Translations under genes and position numbers: made by a program
Notes under the pieces: model-generated
What the model was told of the DNA's origin: nothing
Seen by the model: the letters and a program-made list of their open reading frames with translations, nothing else
The model's database searches: none
From: Hydrogenophaga sp. 2FB
GTDB lineage: Bacteria; Pseudomonadota; Gammaproteobacteria; Burkholderiales; Burkholderiaceae_C
Length of the DNA: 64,000 bases
Reading direction: 5' to 3'
Assembly (NCBI RefSeq): GCF_005503365.1
Contig: NZ_SCML01000001.1
Location: 153,257-217,256 of the forward strand
In this document: positions 19,885-30,700 of the stretch, one piece after another
Position numbering within the stretch: the stretch's first letter is position 1
How the letters are laid out: each line of letters begins with the position of its first letter

Positions 19885-21510
19885 CTAGAAGCCAGCGGCC
19901 AGTCCGTCACGGCGTGGATCGCTGGCCATCTGATAGCCCTCGACAGCAGGGTCGCCCATGCGCCAGATGAACTGACCCGCGCCGAAGTCTTGGTACGGAT
20001 CGTCAATGACCTCCACTTGATGCCCGAGTGCCTGCAAGCCCATGACCGCGGCGGGGTCCATGCCACCCTCGACGTTGATGGCCAAGCCTTCACTGAAACG
20101 CCAGCGAGGCGCATCACACGCGGCTTGAGGCGACTGCCGGTAGTCGAGCATCCGCACCAGCGTTTGCACATGTCCTTGGGGTTGCATGTTGCCGCCCATA
20201 ACGCCGAAACTCATCACCGGTTGCCCGTTCTGCGTCAGGAACGCCGGAATGATGGTGTGAAAGGGCCGTTTGCCGGGGCCGACCAGGTTCGCGCGATTGG
20301 GCCCGTCGGGGTCCGCGCTGAACCCGAAGCCCCGGTTCTGCAAACTGATGCCGAAGGTGGGCTCCACCACACCCGAGCCGAAGCCCGCGTAGTTGCTCTG
20401 GATAAAGCTGACCATCATGCCGCGCTCATCGGCCGCGCTGAGGTAGATGGTGCCGCCCCGGACGGGGTTGCCTGCCTTGAAGTCCTGCGCGCGCGTCGGG
20501 TCGATGAGCCGGGCGCGCGACGCCAGGTAGGCGTCGTCCAGCATCTGCTCGGTCGTCACCTCCATGCCCGCATCGGCGACGTAACGCTGCACATCGGCAA
20601 AGGCCAGTTTCATCGCTTCGATCTGCAGGTGCTGGGACGCAACCGAGTCCACACCAAGGCTGGCCAAATCGAAGTTCGACAGGATGCCCAGGGCGATCTG
20701 GGCGGCGATGCCCTGTCCTCCCGGTGGGATCTCGTGCAGGGTGTATCCGCGGTAGTCCTTGGCCAGCGGCGTGACCCACTCCGCCTTGTGCTGGGCCATG
20801 TCCGCCAGGCTCAGGCAACCGCCATGTTGCTGGACGAATGAAGTCATGGCCGCGGCGATTTCACCTTCATAGAAGGCCTTGCCCTTGCTCGCGCCGATCG
20901 CGCGCAAGGCTCGCGCGGCGGCGGGAAAACGAAACAGCTCGCCCACTTCGGGCGGCCGGCCCCAGGGCAGGAAGCTCTCCCGGAATCCGGGCTGGGACGC
21001 CAGCTCGGGAGCGCCCGCTGCCCACTTTTGCTGGACGACCGGCGGCACCAGGTAGCCACGCTCGGCAATGTCTGCCGCCGGCTCCATCAGCGTGGCAAAG
21101 GGCAGTTTCCCGAAGCGTTCATGCAAGGCAACCCACGCGCTGACAGCGCCCGGCACAGTGATCGAGTCCACGCCGCGACGCGGTGGTTGGGCCTGGCGGC
21201 CATAACGCTTGTCAAAGTAGTCAGGTGTCCAGCCGGCCGGCGCGCGGCCGGAGGCATTCAGGCCATGCAGCTCTTTTCCGTCCCACAGGATGCAGAAAGC
21301 GTCCGAGCCCAGGCCGTTGCTGACCGGCTCGACGATGGCCATGGCCGCCGCTGCTGCAATGGCCGCGTCGACGGCGTTCCCGCCGTTCCACAGCATGCGC
21401 AGGCCGGCTTGGGCACCCAGGGGGTGGGAGGTGGAGACGGCATTGCGCGCGAAGACGGGGACGCGCCTTGAGCCATAGGGGTTGCCAGGAAGAAAGGATG
21501 AAGTGGTCAT
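19885..21510 (-). CDS. gamma-glutamyltransferase family protein without signal peptide
   Basis: 541 residues from ATG 21510. The nucleophile threonine that becomes the small-subunit N terminus after autoprocessing is T354 in RGGTIYLSAADERG; SNYAGFGSGVVEP and MGGNMQPQGHVQ are downstream substrate-loop signatures. The N terminus (MTTSSFLPGNPYGSRRVPVF) has no signal sequence, whereas most proteobacterial GGTs are periplasmic, so it may be a cytoplasmic acylase-like member. It lies 13 bp after the Bug binding protein gene, so import and hydrolysis of a gamma-glutamyl or acyl-amino compound is a fair guess. Confidence 0.9.
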   Translation of the reverse strand: MTTSSFLPGNPYGSRRVPVFARNAVSTSHPLGAQAGLRMLWNGGNAVDAAIAAAAAMAIVEPVSNGLGSDAFCILWDGKELHGLNASGRAPAGWTPDYFDKRYGRQAQPPRRGVDSITVPGAVSAWVALHERFGKLPFATLMEPAADIAERGYLVPPVVQQKWAAGAPELASQPGFRESFLPWGRPPEVGELFRFPAAARALRAIGASKGKAFYEGEIAAAMTSFVQQHGGCLSLADMAQHKAEWVTPLAKDYRGYTLHEIPPGGQGIAAQIALGILSNFDLASLGVDSVASQHLQIEAMKLAFADVQRYVADAGMEVTTEQMLDDAYLASRARLIDPTRAQDFKAGNPVRGGTIYLSAADERGMMVSFIQSNYAGFGSGVVEPTFGISLQNRGFGFSADPDGPNRANLVGPGKRPFHTIIPAFLTQNGQPVMSFGVMGGNMQPQGHVQTLVRMLDYRQSPQAACDAPRWRFSEGLAINVEGGMDPAAVMGLQALGHQVEVIDDPYQDFGAGQFIWRMGDPAVEGYQMASDPRRDGLAAGF

Positions 21511-21523
21511 GGCTCGTGGCCTG

Positions 21524-22519
21524 TCAGTCCGCCGTGATGCCCATCGCTTTGGTGTCGCGGGCCCAGCGGGTGAGTTCGCGGTCGATTTGCTGCTTGAAGC
21601 TCTTGGGATCGCTGGTCTCCGGGTCCAGGCCCTGCGCAATGAGCTGCGCCTGCACGTCAGGGCGATCGATGATCTTGCGCACTTCCTGTGCCAGCCGCTC
21701 GACGATGGCCGGGTCGGTACCACCGGTGGTGAACAGGCCGTACCAGGACGAGAACGCATAGCCCGGCAGGCCGGCCTCGGCGACGGTGGGCACGTCGGGC
21801 AATGACTTCACCCGTGCCCGCGTGGTCACCGCCAGGATGCGGGTCTGACCTGTTTTGGCCGACACGATCGCCGGTGGGATGCCGGAGAAGATGGCTTGCA
21901 CCTGCCCGCCCGACACATCGGCGATGGCCGGGCCGTTGCCACGGTAGGGGACGTGCACCAGGTTCACACCGGCTTGCTCGGCGAACAAGGCACCGGCCAG
22001 ATGCAGCGTCGAGCCGTTGCCAGAGGACGCGTAGTGAATCGTGGCCGGTGCCTTGCGGGCGGCATCGATCATTTCCTGCACGCTCTTGTAGGGCAGCTTG
22101 GCGTTCACGAGCAGCGCGTTGCCGGACTCGGCCACCAACGTGATGGGCTCGAGGTCCTTGCGCGGGTCGAAAGCCAGCTTTTTGGCCAGCACCGGTGCAA
22201 TGGTGTTGCTGCCGATGGAGCCGAGCAGCAAGGTGTAGCCATTCTTGGGTGCGTTGGCAACGGCTTCGCTGGCGATCAACCCACCCGCGCCCGAGCGGTT
22301 CTCCACCACGACGGGTTGTCCAAGGCTCTGGCTCAGCTCCTTGGCGACGATGCGCGCAATTAGGTCGTTGGCACCGCCGGCGGCAAAACCCACCAGGATC
22401 CTGAGTGGTTGTGAAGGCCACGCGTCTGCAGCGGCGGCGGGCGCCGCCAGGCCAGAGGCGCCGAACGCCAGCAAGGTGGCACAGCAGGTGAACAGTCGGC
22501 GGGACAGGGGTTTCAGCAT
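21524..22519 (-). CDS. Bug/TctC family tripartite tricarboxylate transporter binding protein
   Basis: 331 residues with a signal peptide ending near AAPAAAADAWPSQPL (cleavage about residue 31). WPSQPLRILVGFAAGGAND, ENRSGAGGLIASEAVA and DVPTVAEAGLPGY are Bug-family landmarks. These periplasmic proteins bind carboxylates or amides. No tctA/tctB membrane genes are in the window, so it is an orphan that must use a distant transporter or act as a sensor. First gene of a two-gene operon with the GGT; divergent LysR upstream. Confidence 0.94.
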   Translation of the reverse strand: MLKPLSRRLFTCCATLLAFGASGLAAPAAAADAWPSQPLRILVGFAAGGANDLIARIVAKELSQSLGQPVVVENRSGAGGLIASEAVANAPKNGYTLLLGSIGSNTIAPVLAKKLAFDPRKDLEPITLVAESGNALLVNAKLPYKSVQEMIDAARKAPATIHYASSGNGSTLHLAGALFAEQAGVNLVHVPYRGNGPAIADVSGGQVQAIFSGIPPAIVSAKTGQTRILAVTTRARVKSLPDVPTVAEAGLPGYAFSSWYGLFTTGGTDPAIVERLAQEVRKIIDRPDVQAQLIAQGLDPETSDPKSFKQQIDRELTRWARDTKAMGITAD

Positions 22520-22573
22520 GGGGATTTCCTGAGGTGAATCGGACGGTGGCAGTGCGGGCGATTTTGATGGTGG

Positions 22574-22626
22574 AAAAGTTTTTATAAAAGCTAGAATTTC
22601 TTCCGAATCTTGAAAGAAAAACTTTT
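22574..22626. promoter_or_regulatory. A/T-rich inverted repeat in the Bug/LysR divergent promoter
   Basis: AAAAGTTTTT at 22574-22583 is matched by its perfect reverse complement AAAAACTTTT at 22617-22626, right up to the LysR ATG. Between them ATTTCTTCCGAAT contains a short ATT-N7-AAT dyad of LysR type. This A/T-rich stretch stands out in the high-GC background and probably holds both promoters and the operator. Confidence 0.55.
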
Positions 22627-23520
22627 ATGCCTAGTCTTCGGGTTCTTCGCACGTTTCTCGCGGTCGCCTCGGAGGGTTCCTTCACCGCGGCCGGACAGCG
22701 GGTCGCGCTCACCCAGGTGGCGGTGGGCCTGCAGATGCGCACGCTGGAGGAAGACCTCAAACGCAAGCTCTTCGCACGCCACGGCAAACTGGTGACGCTC
22801 AACGAACAGGGGCGGGCTTTGGTGCCGATCGCCACCCAACTCGTGGCGCTCTATGAGCAAGCCAAACACGGCACCCAGGCCGACGCGCCATTGGCCGGCA
22901 CGGTGCAGTTTGGCTCCATCGTGTCCGCGTTGAGCCAGCTGGTGCGCGCCACGCTGGAACTCAAGCGCCATCACCCGGCAGTGGATCTTCACGTGGTGTC
23001 GGGCAAGTCCCACCGGTTGATCACGCAGGTGGAAAACCACGAACTGGACGCGGCGGTGGTGGTGCACAACCCGGCGCTGAAACGCCCCACGCTGGTCTGG
23101 ACGCCACTGTACGCAGAGCCCATGGTGCTGTTGACACCCAGCGCTTCAAGGCCGGCCGAGTCACGTGTCATGGTGGAACGTTATCCGTTCATCCGTTTCG
23201 ACCGGACCGAGCACACAGGGGAACTGGTTGAACGCACGCTGCGCCGCCTGCGCGCCAAGCCGCAGGAGTTCCTGGAACTGAACTCGATCGACGCCATTGT
23301 GGAACTGGTTCGCGACGGGATGGGCGTGGCGATGCTGCCCAACCTGCCCCGACAGACCTGGGGCGATGACCCCCGGTTGCGGGTGTTGCCCATTCCTCAA
23401 GCGGCCGAAAGCCGATCGATCGCCCTGGTGCAGCTTCGCACCGCGCCGCGCGCGGAAATCATCACCGCCGTGGGGCAGCAATTTGTGGCCGCGTTGGGAT
23501 CTGCAGCCCGCGCGGTCTGA
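22627..23520 (+). CDS. LysR family transcriptional regulator
   Basis: 297 residues. The HTH is SFTAAGQRVALTQVAVGLQM (about residues 18-37), unusual in having QVAVGLQM where most LysR proteins have QSAVSRQI. A LysR effector domain follows, with DGMGVAMLPNLPRQTW near the end. It is divergent from the Bug-GGT operon, which it probably controls; the operator dyad abuts its start codon, suggesting autorepression. Confidence 0.93.
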   Translation: MPSLRVLRTFLAVASEGSFTAAGQRVALTQVAVGLQMRTLEEDLKRKLFARHGKLVTLNEQGRALVPIATQLVALYEQAKHGTQADAPLAGTVQFGSIVSALSQLVRATLELKRHHPAVDLHVVSGKSHRLITQVENHELDAAVVVHNPALKRPTLVWTPLYAEPMVLLTPSASRPAESRVMVERYPFIRFDRTEHTGELVERTLRRLRAKPQEFLELNSIDAIVELVRDGMGVAMLPNLPRQTWGDDPRLRVLPIPQAAESRSIALVQLRTAPRAEIITAVGQQFVAALGSAARAV

Positions 23521-23619
23521 CCCAAGAAGCCCAGGCCTTCCGACCAAAGGCGGATACGGGGCTTCAAGAAACGGGAGGGAGGTGCCGATACGGAGGCATC
23601 AACTTCTCACCACGGACCC

Positions 23620-24156
23620 ATGGACGCCCTCCACACACCCGCCTCTACCAGCCCATCTTCCAGCGTCGCTTCGCGCCGCCCAGCACCGGCTCTCGCCAGT
23701 GCCGGTGAATTCCTGAGTTTTCGCCTGGGTGCCGAGGAATACGGCATCGACATCCTGCGCGTGCAGGAAATCCGCTCCTACGAAGAGCCCACCCGCATCG
23801 CCAACGCGCCCGCGTTCATCAAGGGCGTGGTCAACCTGCGCGGCGTGATCGTGCCGGTGGTGGACATGCGCATCAAGCTCAACTGCGACAAGGTCGAATA
23901 CAACGACTTCACCGTGGTGATCGTGCTCAGCGTGCTGGGGCGCGTGGTCGGCATGGTGGTCGATTCGGTGTGCGACGTGATCGAGCTGAGCAAAGACCAC
24001 ATCAAGGAAGCGCCGCAGATCAGCAGCACGCTGGACGCCAGCTTCATCACCGGCATCGCCAGCGTGGGCGAGCGCATGCTCATCCTCGCCGACATCGAAG
24101 CCCTCATCGGCAGCGCCGACATCGGCCTGGCCGACACCAGCCTTTCCCTTCAGTAA
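23620..24156 (+). CDS. cheW: CheW chemotaxis coupling protein
   Basis: 178 residues. After a Ser/Ala/Pro-rich leader of about 28 residues comes the CheW SH3-like domain: EFLSFRLGAEEYGIDILRVQ, GVVNLRGVIVPVVDMR, and VVGMVVDSVCDVIELS. CheW links chemoreceptors to the CheA kinase at the inner membrane. The receptor gene follows 87 bp later on the same strand, so the two form a signalling pair. No cheA, cheR or cheB is in the window. Confidence 0.95.
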   Translation: MDALHTPASTSPSSSVASRRPAPALASAGEFLSFRLGAEEYGIDILRVQEIRSYEEPTRIANAPAFIKGVVNLRGVIVPVVDMRIKLNCDKVEYNDFTVVIVLSVLGRVVGMVVDSVCDVIELSKDHIKEAPQISSTLDASFITGIASVGERMLILADIEALIGSADIGLADTSLSLQ

Positions 24157-24157
24157 A

Positions 24158-24190
24158 GCCGCGCCCCGACAGCGCGGCGTGGCATGCCAC
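24158..24190. other. hairpin plus 12-bp palindrome between cheW and the receptor gene
   Basis: GCCGCGC (24158-24164) and GCGCGGC (24172-24178) form a 7-bp stem; immediately after it GTGGCATGCCAC (24179-24190) is a perfect palindrome. There is no U-tract, so it is more likely an mRNA stability or attenuation structure than a full terminator. Confidence 0.4.
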
Positions 24191-24243
24191 GTTGCGCTGC
24201 CATGCGTTGCGCGTTATCCCGCTTTCCTTTTCCCGAAACTTCC

Positions 24244-26025
24244 ATGACCTTCTTCCGCAATCTCTCCGTGGGCGCCAAGCTGTGGGCTGGTGTCATCGCC
24301 ATCATCGTCGCGCTGTTCGTCGTCGTGGGCACCGCCGGCTCGCGTTCCACCGCGCTCAACGAAGCCTCCGAGCAGGCCCTGTCCAGGCTGGCCGAGAAAT
24401 TCACCATCGCCGCCGAATGGGCCGCGCTCACCGAGCTCAGCGTCACCCGCACGCAAGCTGCCGTGGTCAGCAGCGACCCCGCCGTGGCCGAGATGTACAA
24501 GGACCTGGTGCCCGCCGGCATTGCCGCCATCAGCGAGCTGCAGAAGAAGCTGCAGACGATGGAGATGAACGACGCCGAGAAGGCGCAGCTGGCCAAGATC
24601 GCCGACCTGCGCAAGGTGGTTCTGGCCTCGCATGCCAAGGCCATCGAGATGAAGAAGATGGGCGACATGGAGGGCGCCGCCAACGAAATCCGCACCCACT
24701 TCAACCCGGCCGTTGTGCCGTATGTGGCCGGCCTGCGCGATTTCGGCAAGATGCAGGGCGACATCCGCATCGCCGCGCAGAAGACCTTTGACGAGCAACG
24801 CGCCAGCAGCCTCATCATCGCCACCGTCCAGGTGTTGGGCCTGATGGCCGGCATCGCCATCGGCGCCTTCTTCCTGATCCGCAACATCCGCAACCCGCTG
24901 CGCGACGCCATGGCGTTTGCCGAGAAGATCGCCAGCGGCGACCTGACCGCGCAGATCCAGAACGACCGCAAGGACGAGTTCGGCGCGATGACCGCGTCCC
25001 TGATCACCATGCGCGACCGTCTGGTGAACGTGGTGTCCGACGTCAAGCGCGGCACCGAGAACATCACCGTCGCGGCCAAGGAAATCGCCACCGGCAACAA
25101 CGACCTTTCGGCCCGCACCGAGCAGACCGCGTCCAACCTGCAGCAGACCGCCGCCAGCATGGAGCAGATGTCGGGCGCGATCCGCCAGTCCGCCGATTCG
25201 GCCCGCGTGGCCAACCAGCTCGCCGATGTGGCCGGCCAGAGCGCCCAGCGCGGCGGCGAGGTGGTGCACCAGGTGGTGAGCACGATGGAAGAGATCAACC
25301 ACTCCTCGCGCAAGATCAGCGACATCATCGGCGTGATCGACGGCATCGCGTTCCAGACCAACATCCTCGCGCTCAACGCCGCGGTGGAAGCCGCCCGCGC
25401 CGGTGAACAAGGCCGTGGCTTCGCGGTGGTGGCCGGTGAGGTGCGCAACCTCGCGCAGCGCAGCGCCCAGGCCGCGAAAGAGATCAAGGTGCTGATCGGC
25501 GCCAGCGTGGACAAGGTGGCCGCCGGCACCGAACTGGTGAACCAGGCCGGCAAGACCATGGGCGAGATCGTCGAGAACGTGGTGCGCGTGCGCGACATGA
25601 TCGGCGAGATCGCCAGCGCGTCCGGCGAACAGGCCGATGGCGTCAACCAGATCAACTCGGCCGTGTCCAACCTGGACCAGCTGACCCAGCAGAACGCCGC
25701 TCTCGTCGAGGAAAGCGCGGCAGCCGCGTCGAGCATGAACGACCAGGCCGAGCGCCTGGCCGAAGTGGTGCGCGTGTTCCGGGTGGACGCCCGCGCCGCC
25801 GCCCAGAGCACGATCACCCAGATCCGCTCGACTGACCTGCACAAGAAGCCCGCGGCCAGCGGTGTCGCGGCCCCCAAGGCCAAGCCCGCACCGGCAGCGC
25901 CCAAGGCGGTGACCGCGGTGGCGCCCAAAGCCCCTCCTCTGCTCAACAAGCCGGTGCTGGCCAAGGCCGCCGATGCGGCGCCCGGCTCCAGCGGCAACGC
26001 CTCGGACGATTGGGAATCCTTCTGA
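24244..26025 (+). CDS. methyl-accepting chemotaxis protein with CheR-tethering tail
   Basis: 593 residues from ATG 24244. TM1 is at about residues 12-33, an alpha-helical sensor domain follows, TM2 lies near 195-215, then HAMP and the cytoplasmic coiled coil. The signalling tip is [20 protein letters not shown]. After the coiled coil an Ala/Pro/Lys-rich linker of about 50 residues ends in DWESF, closely like the NWETF pentapeptide that binds CheR/CheB in enteric receptors. The sensor ligand is unknown. It works with the CheW encoded just upstream. Confidence 0.95.
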   Translation: MTFFRNLSVGAKLWAGVIAIIVALFVVVGTAGSRSTALNEASEQALSRLAEKFTIAAEWAALTELSVTRTQAAVVSSDPAVAEMYKDLVPAGIAAISELQKKLQTMEMNDAEKAQLAKIADLRKVVLASHAKAIEMKKMGDMEGAANEIRTHFNPAVVPYVAGLRDFGKMQGDIRIAAQKTFDEQRASSLIIATVQVLGLMAGIAIGAFFLIRNIRNPLRDAMAFAEKIASGDLTAQIQNDRKDEFGAMTASLITMRDRLVNVVSDVKRGTENITVAAKEIATGNNDLSARTEQTASNLQQTAASMEQMSGAIRQSADSARVANQLADVAGQSAQRGGEVVHQVVSTMEEINHSSRKISDIIGVIDGIAFQTNILALNAAVEAARAGEQGRGFAVVAGEVRNLAQRSAQAAKEIKVLIGASVDKVAAGTELVNQAGKTMGEIVENVVRVRDMIGEIASASGEQADGVNQINSAVSNLDQLTQQNAALVEESAAAASSMNDQAERLAEVVRVFRVDARAAAQSTITQIRSTDLHKKPAASGVAAPKAKPAPAAPKAVTAVAPKAPPLLNKPVLAKAADAAPGSSGNASDDWESF

Positions 26026-26070
26026 TCTTCGGGGGATGACGCCAGCGGGTGGCCATCGCACAATAGCGCG

Positions 26071-26541
<471 letters not shown>

Positions 26542-26670
26542 AGTAAAAATAACCTACTTACCACGTTCTCGGCGTTGGCGGGCGGTGCAGCCCTGGGGTT
26601 TGACTTTGACGACATCGTGAAGGTCGTGATGTCGCTCACCCCGTCGGACTTCTACAAAAGCATGACATGA
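26542..26670 (+). pseudogene. mqsR: mqsR toxin remnant (5' and 3' truncated)
   Basis: The frame from 26542, directly after the EVE stop, to TGA 26670 encodes LLTTFSALAGGAALGFDFDD and then VMSLTPSDFYKSMT. This aligns without gaps to the middle of the MqsR RNase (roughly residues 22-60 of the 98-residue E. coli protein, recalled, including LDFD and SDFYKSMT). No start codon is available and the C-terminal ~38 residues are gone. The TGA overlaps the mqsA ATG (ATGA), so the operon junction is kept while the toxin is dead. Confidence 0.8.
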
Positions 26671-27068
26671 AATGCCCTCACTGCGGTGCCGCGAAGCTGG
26701 TGCACGGCACCCGCGATATGCCTTACACCTACAAAGGCGAGACCACCCGCATTCCGGCCGTGATGGGGGACTTCTGCCCTGCTTGCGGCGAGGTGGTGCT
26801 CGAGGCGACGGAGTCCGCCCGCGTGAGTGCGGCCATGCTGGAGTTCAACAAACAGGTCAACGCGTCCGCTGTGGACCCGGCCTTCATCGTCCACGTCCGC
26901 AAGAAACTCGCGCTGGACCAACGCGAGACTGCCGAGATTTTTGGCGGCGGTGTCAATGCGTTTTCTCGCTATGAAAACGGCAAGACCAAACCACCGTTGG
27001 CGTTGGTGAAGTTGCTCAAGGTGCTGGATCGGCACCCGGAGTTGTTGAGCGAAGTTCGGGCGGCATGA
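26667..27068 (+). CDS. mqsA: MqsA-type antitoxin (zinc domain plus HTH)
   Basis: 133 residues, full length for MqsA. The N-terminal zinc site is C3-x2-C6 and C37-x2-C40; the C-terminal XRE-type HTH contains LDQRETAEIFGGGVNAFSRY, nearly the E. coli sequence. MqsA neutralises the MqsR mRNA interferase and represses the operon. Here its toxin partner is only a fragment just upstream, so the antitoxin is an orphan and may now act as a DNA-binding regulator or as an anti-addiction factor. Confidence 0.95.
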   Translation: MKCPHCGAAKLVHGTRDMPYTYKGETTRIPAVMGDFCPACGEVVLEATESARVSAAMLEFNKQVNASAVDPAFIVHVRKKLALDQRETAEIFGGGVNAFSRYENGKTKPPLALVKLLKVLDRHPELLSEVRAA

Positions 27069-27085
27069 ACCGCGCCTGAACATCC

Positions 27086-27703
27086 TCAGCCGCGCAGCGG
27101 CAGCGCCAGACCGATGGCCACGAAGATGCCGCCGCAGACCTGGTTGAACCGCTTGCCCACCCGGCGCAGCCAGGGGCTGATGCGCGCGGCCATGCCGGCA
27201 ATGAGCAGCTCGGTGATGGCCTCGACCAGCGCGAACGTGCCGGCCATGATCAGAAACTGCAGCAGCAGGCTGCGGTGCGGGTCGATGAACTGCGGCAGAA
27301 AGGCCGCGAAGAACAGGATGCCTTTGGGATTGGTCGCCGCGGACAAGGCACCTTGCCGGAACAGCGACCAACCCGAACGCACGGGCTCCGCCGGGCCACC
27401 CGTGAGCTGCACGCCCACCGGCGGCGAGCGCCACACCTGGATGCCGAGCCACACGAGGTAGGCGCCACCGAACCACTTCAAGGCGGTGAGCCACACCAGC
27501 GAGGTCTGCAGCAGCGCACCGATGCCGAACATCGACAGCGCGATGATCGCCACGAAGCCCAGCGTGCCGCCGAAGATGGTGAACAGCGTCTTGCGCTGGC
27601 CGTGCAGCACGCCGTGCGTGAGCGCGAGCAAGCCGTTGGGGCCGGGCGAGAGCGAGAGCCCGATGGCCGCGAGCAGGTAGATGAGCCAGGTGTCGATGTT
27701 CAT
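27086..27703 (-). CDS. LysE family amino acid exporter
   Basis: 205 residues from ATG 27703 (MNIDTWLIYLLAAIGLSLSP); a longer start at 27742 lacks support. About six TM helices; SLSPGPNGLLALTHGVLHGQ is the LysE/RhtB signature. These inner-membrane proteins export amino acids or homoserine lactones. It is convergent with mqsA and lies 43 bp upstream (by coordinate, below) of dnaE2 without apparent linkage. Confidence 0.93.
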   Translation of the reverse strand: MNIDTWLIYLLAAIGLSLSPGPNGLLALTHGVLHGQRKTLFTIFGGTLGFVAIIALSMFGIGALLQTSLVWLTALKWFGGAYLVWLGIQVWRSPPVGVQLTGGPAEPVRSGWSLFRQGALSAATNPKGILFFAAFLPQFIDPHRSLLLQFLIMAGTFALVEAITELLIAGMAARISPWLRRVGKRFNQVCGGIFVAIGLALPLRG

Positions 27704-27746
27704 GGCGACCATGCTATCGCCAAGCACGCCATGCGTCTCCATGGCA

Positions 27747-30700
27747 TCAATGAAAATCCCGGCTCACGGTCGACAACCCGTTGAGCAAGGGCGTGAGGTC
27801 TTCCAGGTGGCCCGCGATGAGATTCGTCACCTCGCCTTCGCGCTGCCACTTGCCGCGCACCGCCAGCAGGCGTGCGTTCGTCAGCACCGCGCGCTGGCGC
27901 TCGCGCAGGTGGCGCCACACGATCACCTGCACCACACCGGTTTCGTCCTCCAGGCTCACGAACACCACGCCCGATGAGGTGCCAGGCTGCTGGCGCAAGG
28001 TGACGATGCCGCAGTGGCGCACCAGGCGGCCGTCGGGCGCGCTCTTGAGTTCTTCGGCGGTCATGAGGCGGCGCTTCTTCAATTCGGCCCGCAGCAGCGC
28101 GAGCGGGTGGCGGCGTAGGGTGAGACCCGTGCTGGCGTAGTCCCACACGATGGCCTCGCCTTCGGGGGCTTCGGGCAGCGTCCATGGGGCCTCGTCCACC
28201 GGCGCGGTTTTCAGCAGGGCCGGTGCCGAACGCAATGCCGCGGCGTCCCACACCTGCTGGCGGCGGTGGCCGCTCAAGCCTGTGAGGGCATCGGCGGCGG
28301 CCAGGGCTTTCATCTGGGCTTGGTCGAGGTGGGCGCGGCGTGCGAGGTCTTGGGCGCTTTGGAGGGGACGTTGGGCGCGGGCATCCGTGATGCGCTTCGC
28401 CGTGTCGGCCTTGATGCCGGAGATGAGGTGCAGGCCCAGGCGAACAGCCCTCTCCCGCGAGCGGGAGAGGGGGTCGGGCACGTCGCTCGGTGCATGGCTT
28501 TCTTCGATGGTGCTGTCCCATTCGCTGTGCAACACGTCCACTGGGTGCACGGTCACGCCGTGGCGTTGCGCGTCCTGCACCAGCTGGCTCGGCGTGTAGA
28601 AACCCATGGGCTGGCTGTTGAGCAAGGCGGTGAGGAATTCGGCCGGGTGGTGGCACTTGATCCAGGCGCTCACGTAGACCAGCAGCGCGAAGCTGGCGGC
28701 GTGGCTTTCGGGGAAGCCGTAGCTGGAGAAGCCTTTGATTTGCTCGAACACGCTGCGCGCGAATTCGGCGTCATAGCCGCGGTCGGTCATGCCCTTGACC
28801 AGGCGCTCTTCGTACTTGTGCAGGTTCCCGGTGCGCCGCCACGCGGCCATGGCACGGCGCAAGCCGTCCGCCTCACCGGGCGTGAACCCGGCAGCGAGCA
28901 CGGCGATCTGCATGCACTGCTCCTGGAAGATGGGCACGCCCAGCGTACGCCCCAATGCCTCTTTCAATTCCGGCCCTGGGTAGCTCACCGGCTCTTTCTT
29001 CTGGCGCCGATTCAGGTACGGATGCACGGCCCCGCCCTGGATCGGCCCGGGCCGCACCAGCGCGACCTCTATCACCAGGTCGTAGTAGCAGCGCGGCCTC
29101 AGACGCGGCAACATGCTCATCTGCGCGCGGCTCTCGATCTGGAACACGCCCACGGTGTCGGCGGCGCAGATCATGTCGTAGGTCGCCTCGTCGCCGCGGG
29201 TCGCATCCGGCATGGTGAAGACGCGGCTTTCTTTCTCGCTGATCAAGGCCATGGCCTTGCGCAAGGCGGTCAGCATGCCCAGCGCGAGCACGTCCACCTT
29301 GAGCAAGCCCACGGCATCCAGGTCGTCCTTGTCCCACTCGATCACGGTGCGGTCCTTCATGGTGGCATTCTCGATCGGCACCAGGCGCGAGAGCGGCAAC
29401 TGCGTGAGCACGAAGCCACCAGTGTGCTGCGACAGGTGGCGCGGAAATCCCATGAGCTGCGAGGTGAGTTCCAGCAGCTGGCGCACGATCAGGCTCTGTG
29501 GGTCGAGCCCGGCCTCCTGCAAGCGCTCGGGCGCGATGGCGTGCCCGTCCCACCAGCGCGATTGCCTGGCCAACGCGTCGAGCGTGCCCTGCGCAAAGCC
29601 CAGCGCCTTGCCCACGTCGCGCAAGGCGCTGCGCGGGCGGTAGCTGATGACGGCGGCGGTGAGCGCGGCGCGTTCACGACCGTATTTTTCGTACAGGTGC
29701 TGGATCACCTCTTCGCGCCGTTCGTGCTCGAAGTCCACATCGATGTCGGGCGGCTCGTTGCGCTCCTTCGAGATGAAGCGTTCGAACAGCAGGCCCGTTT
29801 CGTCCGGGTTCACCTCGGTGATGCGCAAGCAGTAGCACACCACGCTGTTGGCTGCCGAGCCTCGGCCCTGGCACAGGATGTCCTTCGAACGCGCGAAAGC
29901 CACGATGTCGTGCACCGTCAGGAAGTAGTGTTCGTACGCCATGTCGGCGATCAGCGCGAGTTCGTGCTCGATCTGCTGGATGCGCTGCGCAGGTATGCCC
30001 TGTGGCCAGCGCGTGGCCGCACCCTCCCACGCCAGCCGGCGCAAGTAACTCGTGGGCGTCTCGCCCTCGGGCACCACTTCGCTGGGGTACTGGTAGCGCA
30101 ATTCGTTGAGCGAGAACTGGCAGCGCGCGGCCACCACGCGTGTTTCGGTCAGCAGTTCGTCGGGGTACAGCTGGGCCAGCGTCAGGCGCGATCGCAGGTG
30201 CTGCTCGGCACTGGGCTCCAGCGCGAAGCCGCACTCGGTAAGCGGTTTGCCGATGCGCGTGGCGGTGAGCACGTCGTGCAGCGGCTTGCGCGAGCGCACG
30301 TGCATGCGCACGTCGCCCACGGCCACCAGCGGCACGGCCGTGAGCGCGCTGCTCTGGCGCAAACGGTGCAGGCGCATTTCATCGTCGAACCGGCGCAGTT
30401 GCTCCACGCCCAGCCAGCAACGGCCCATGAAGTGTTGCAACAGCCAACGCGCGACGGTGTCCATCTGGTCCTGATCGCTGCCAGGGTTGGGCACCGCGAT
30501 CACCACGCAATCGGCCAGGGCGTCGGCGTTGATGTTGTTCCGCGTCAGGTGGTAGGTACCCTTGGGCGCACTGCGGCGCAGGTGCGTGATGAACTCGCAC
30601 AGGTTGCCGTAGCCGTTGAGGTTGCAGGCCAGCACGACCAGGGTGAAGGGGGTGTCGCACTGCACGCGGAACTGGCTGCCGACCAACAACGTCAAGGCCT

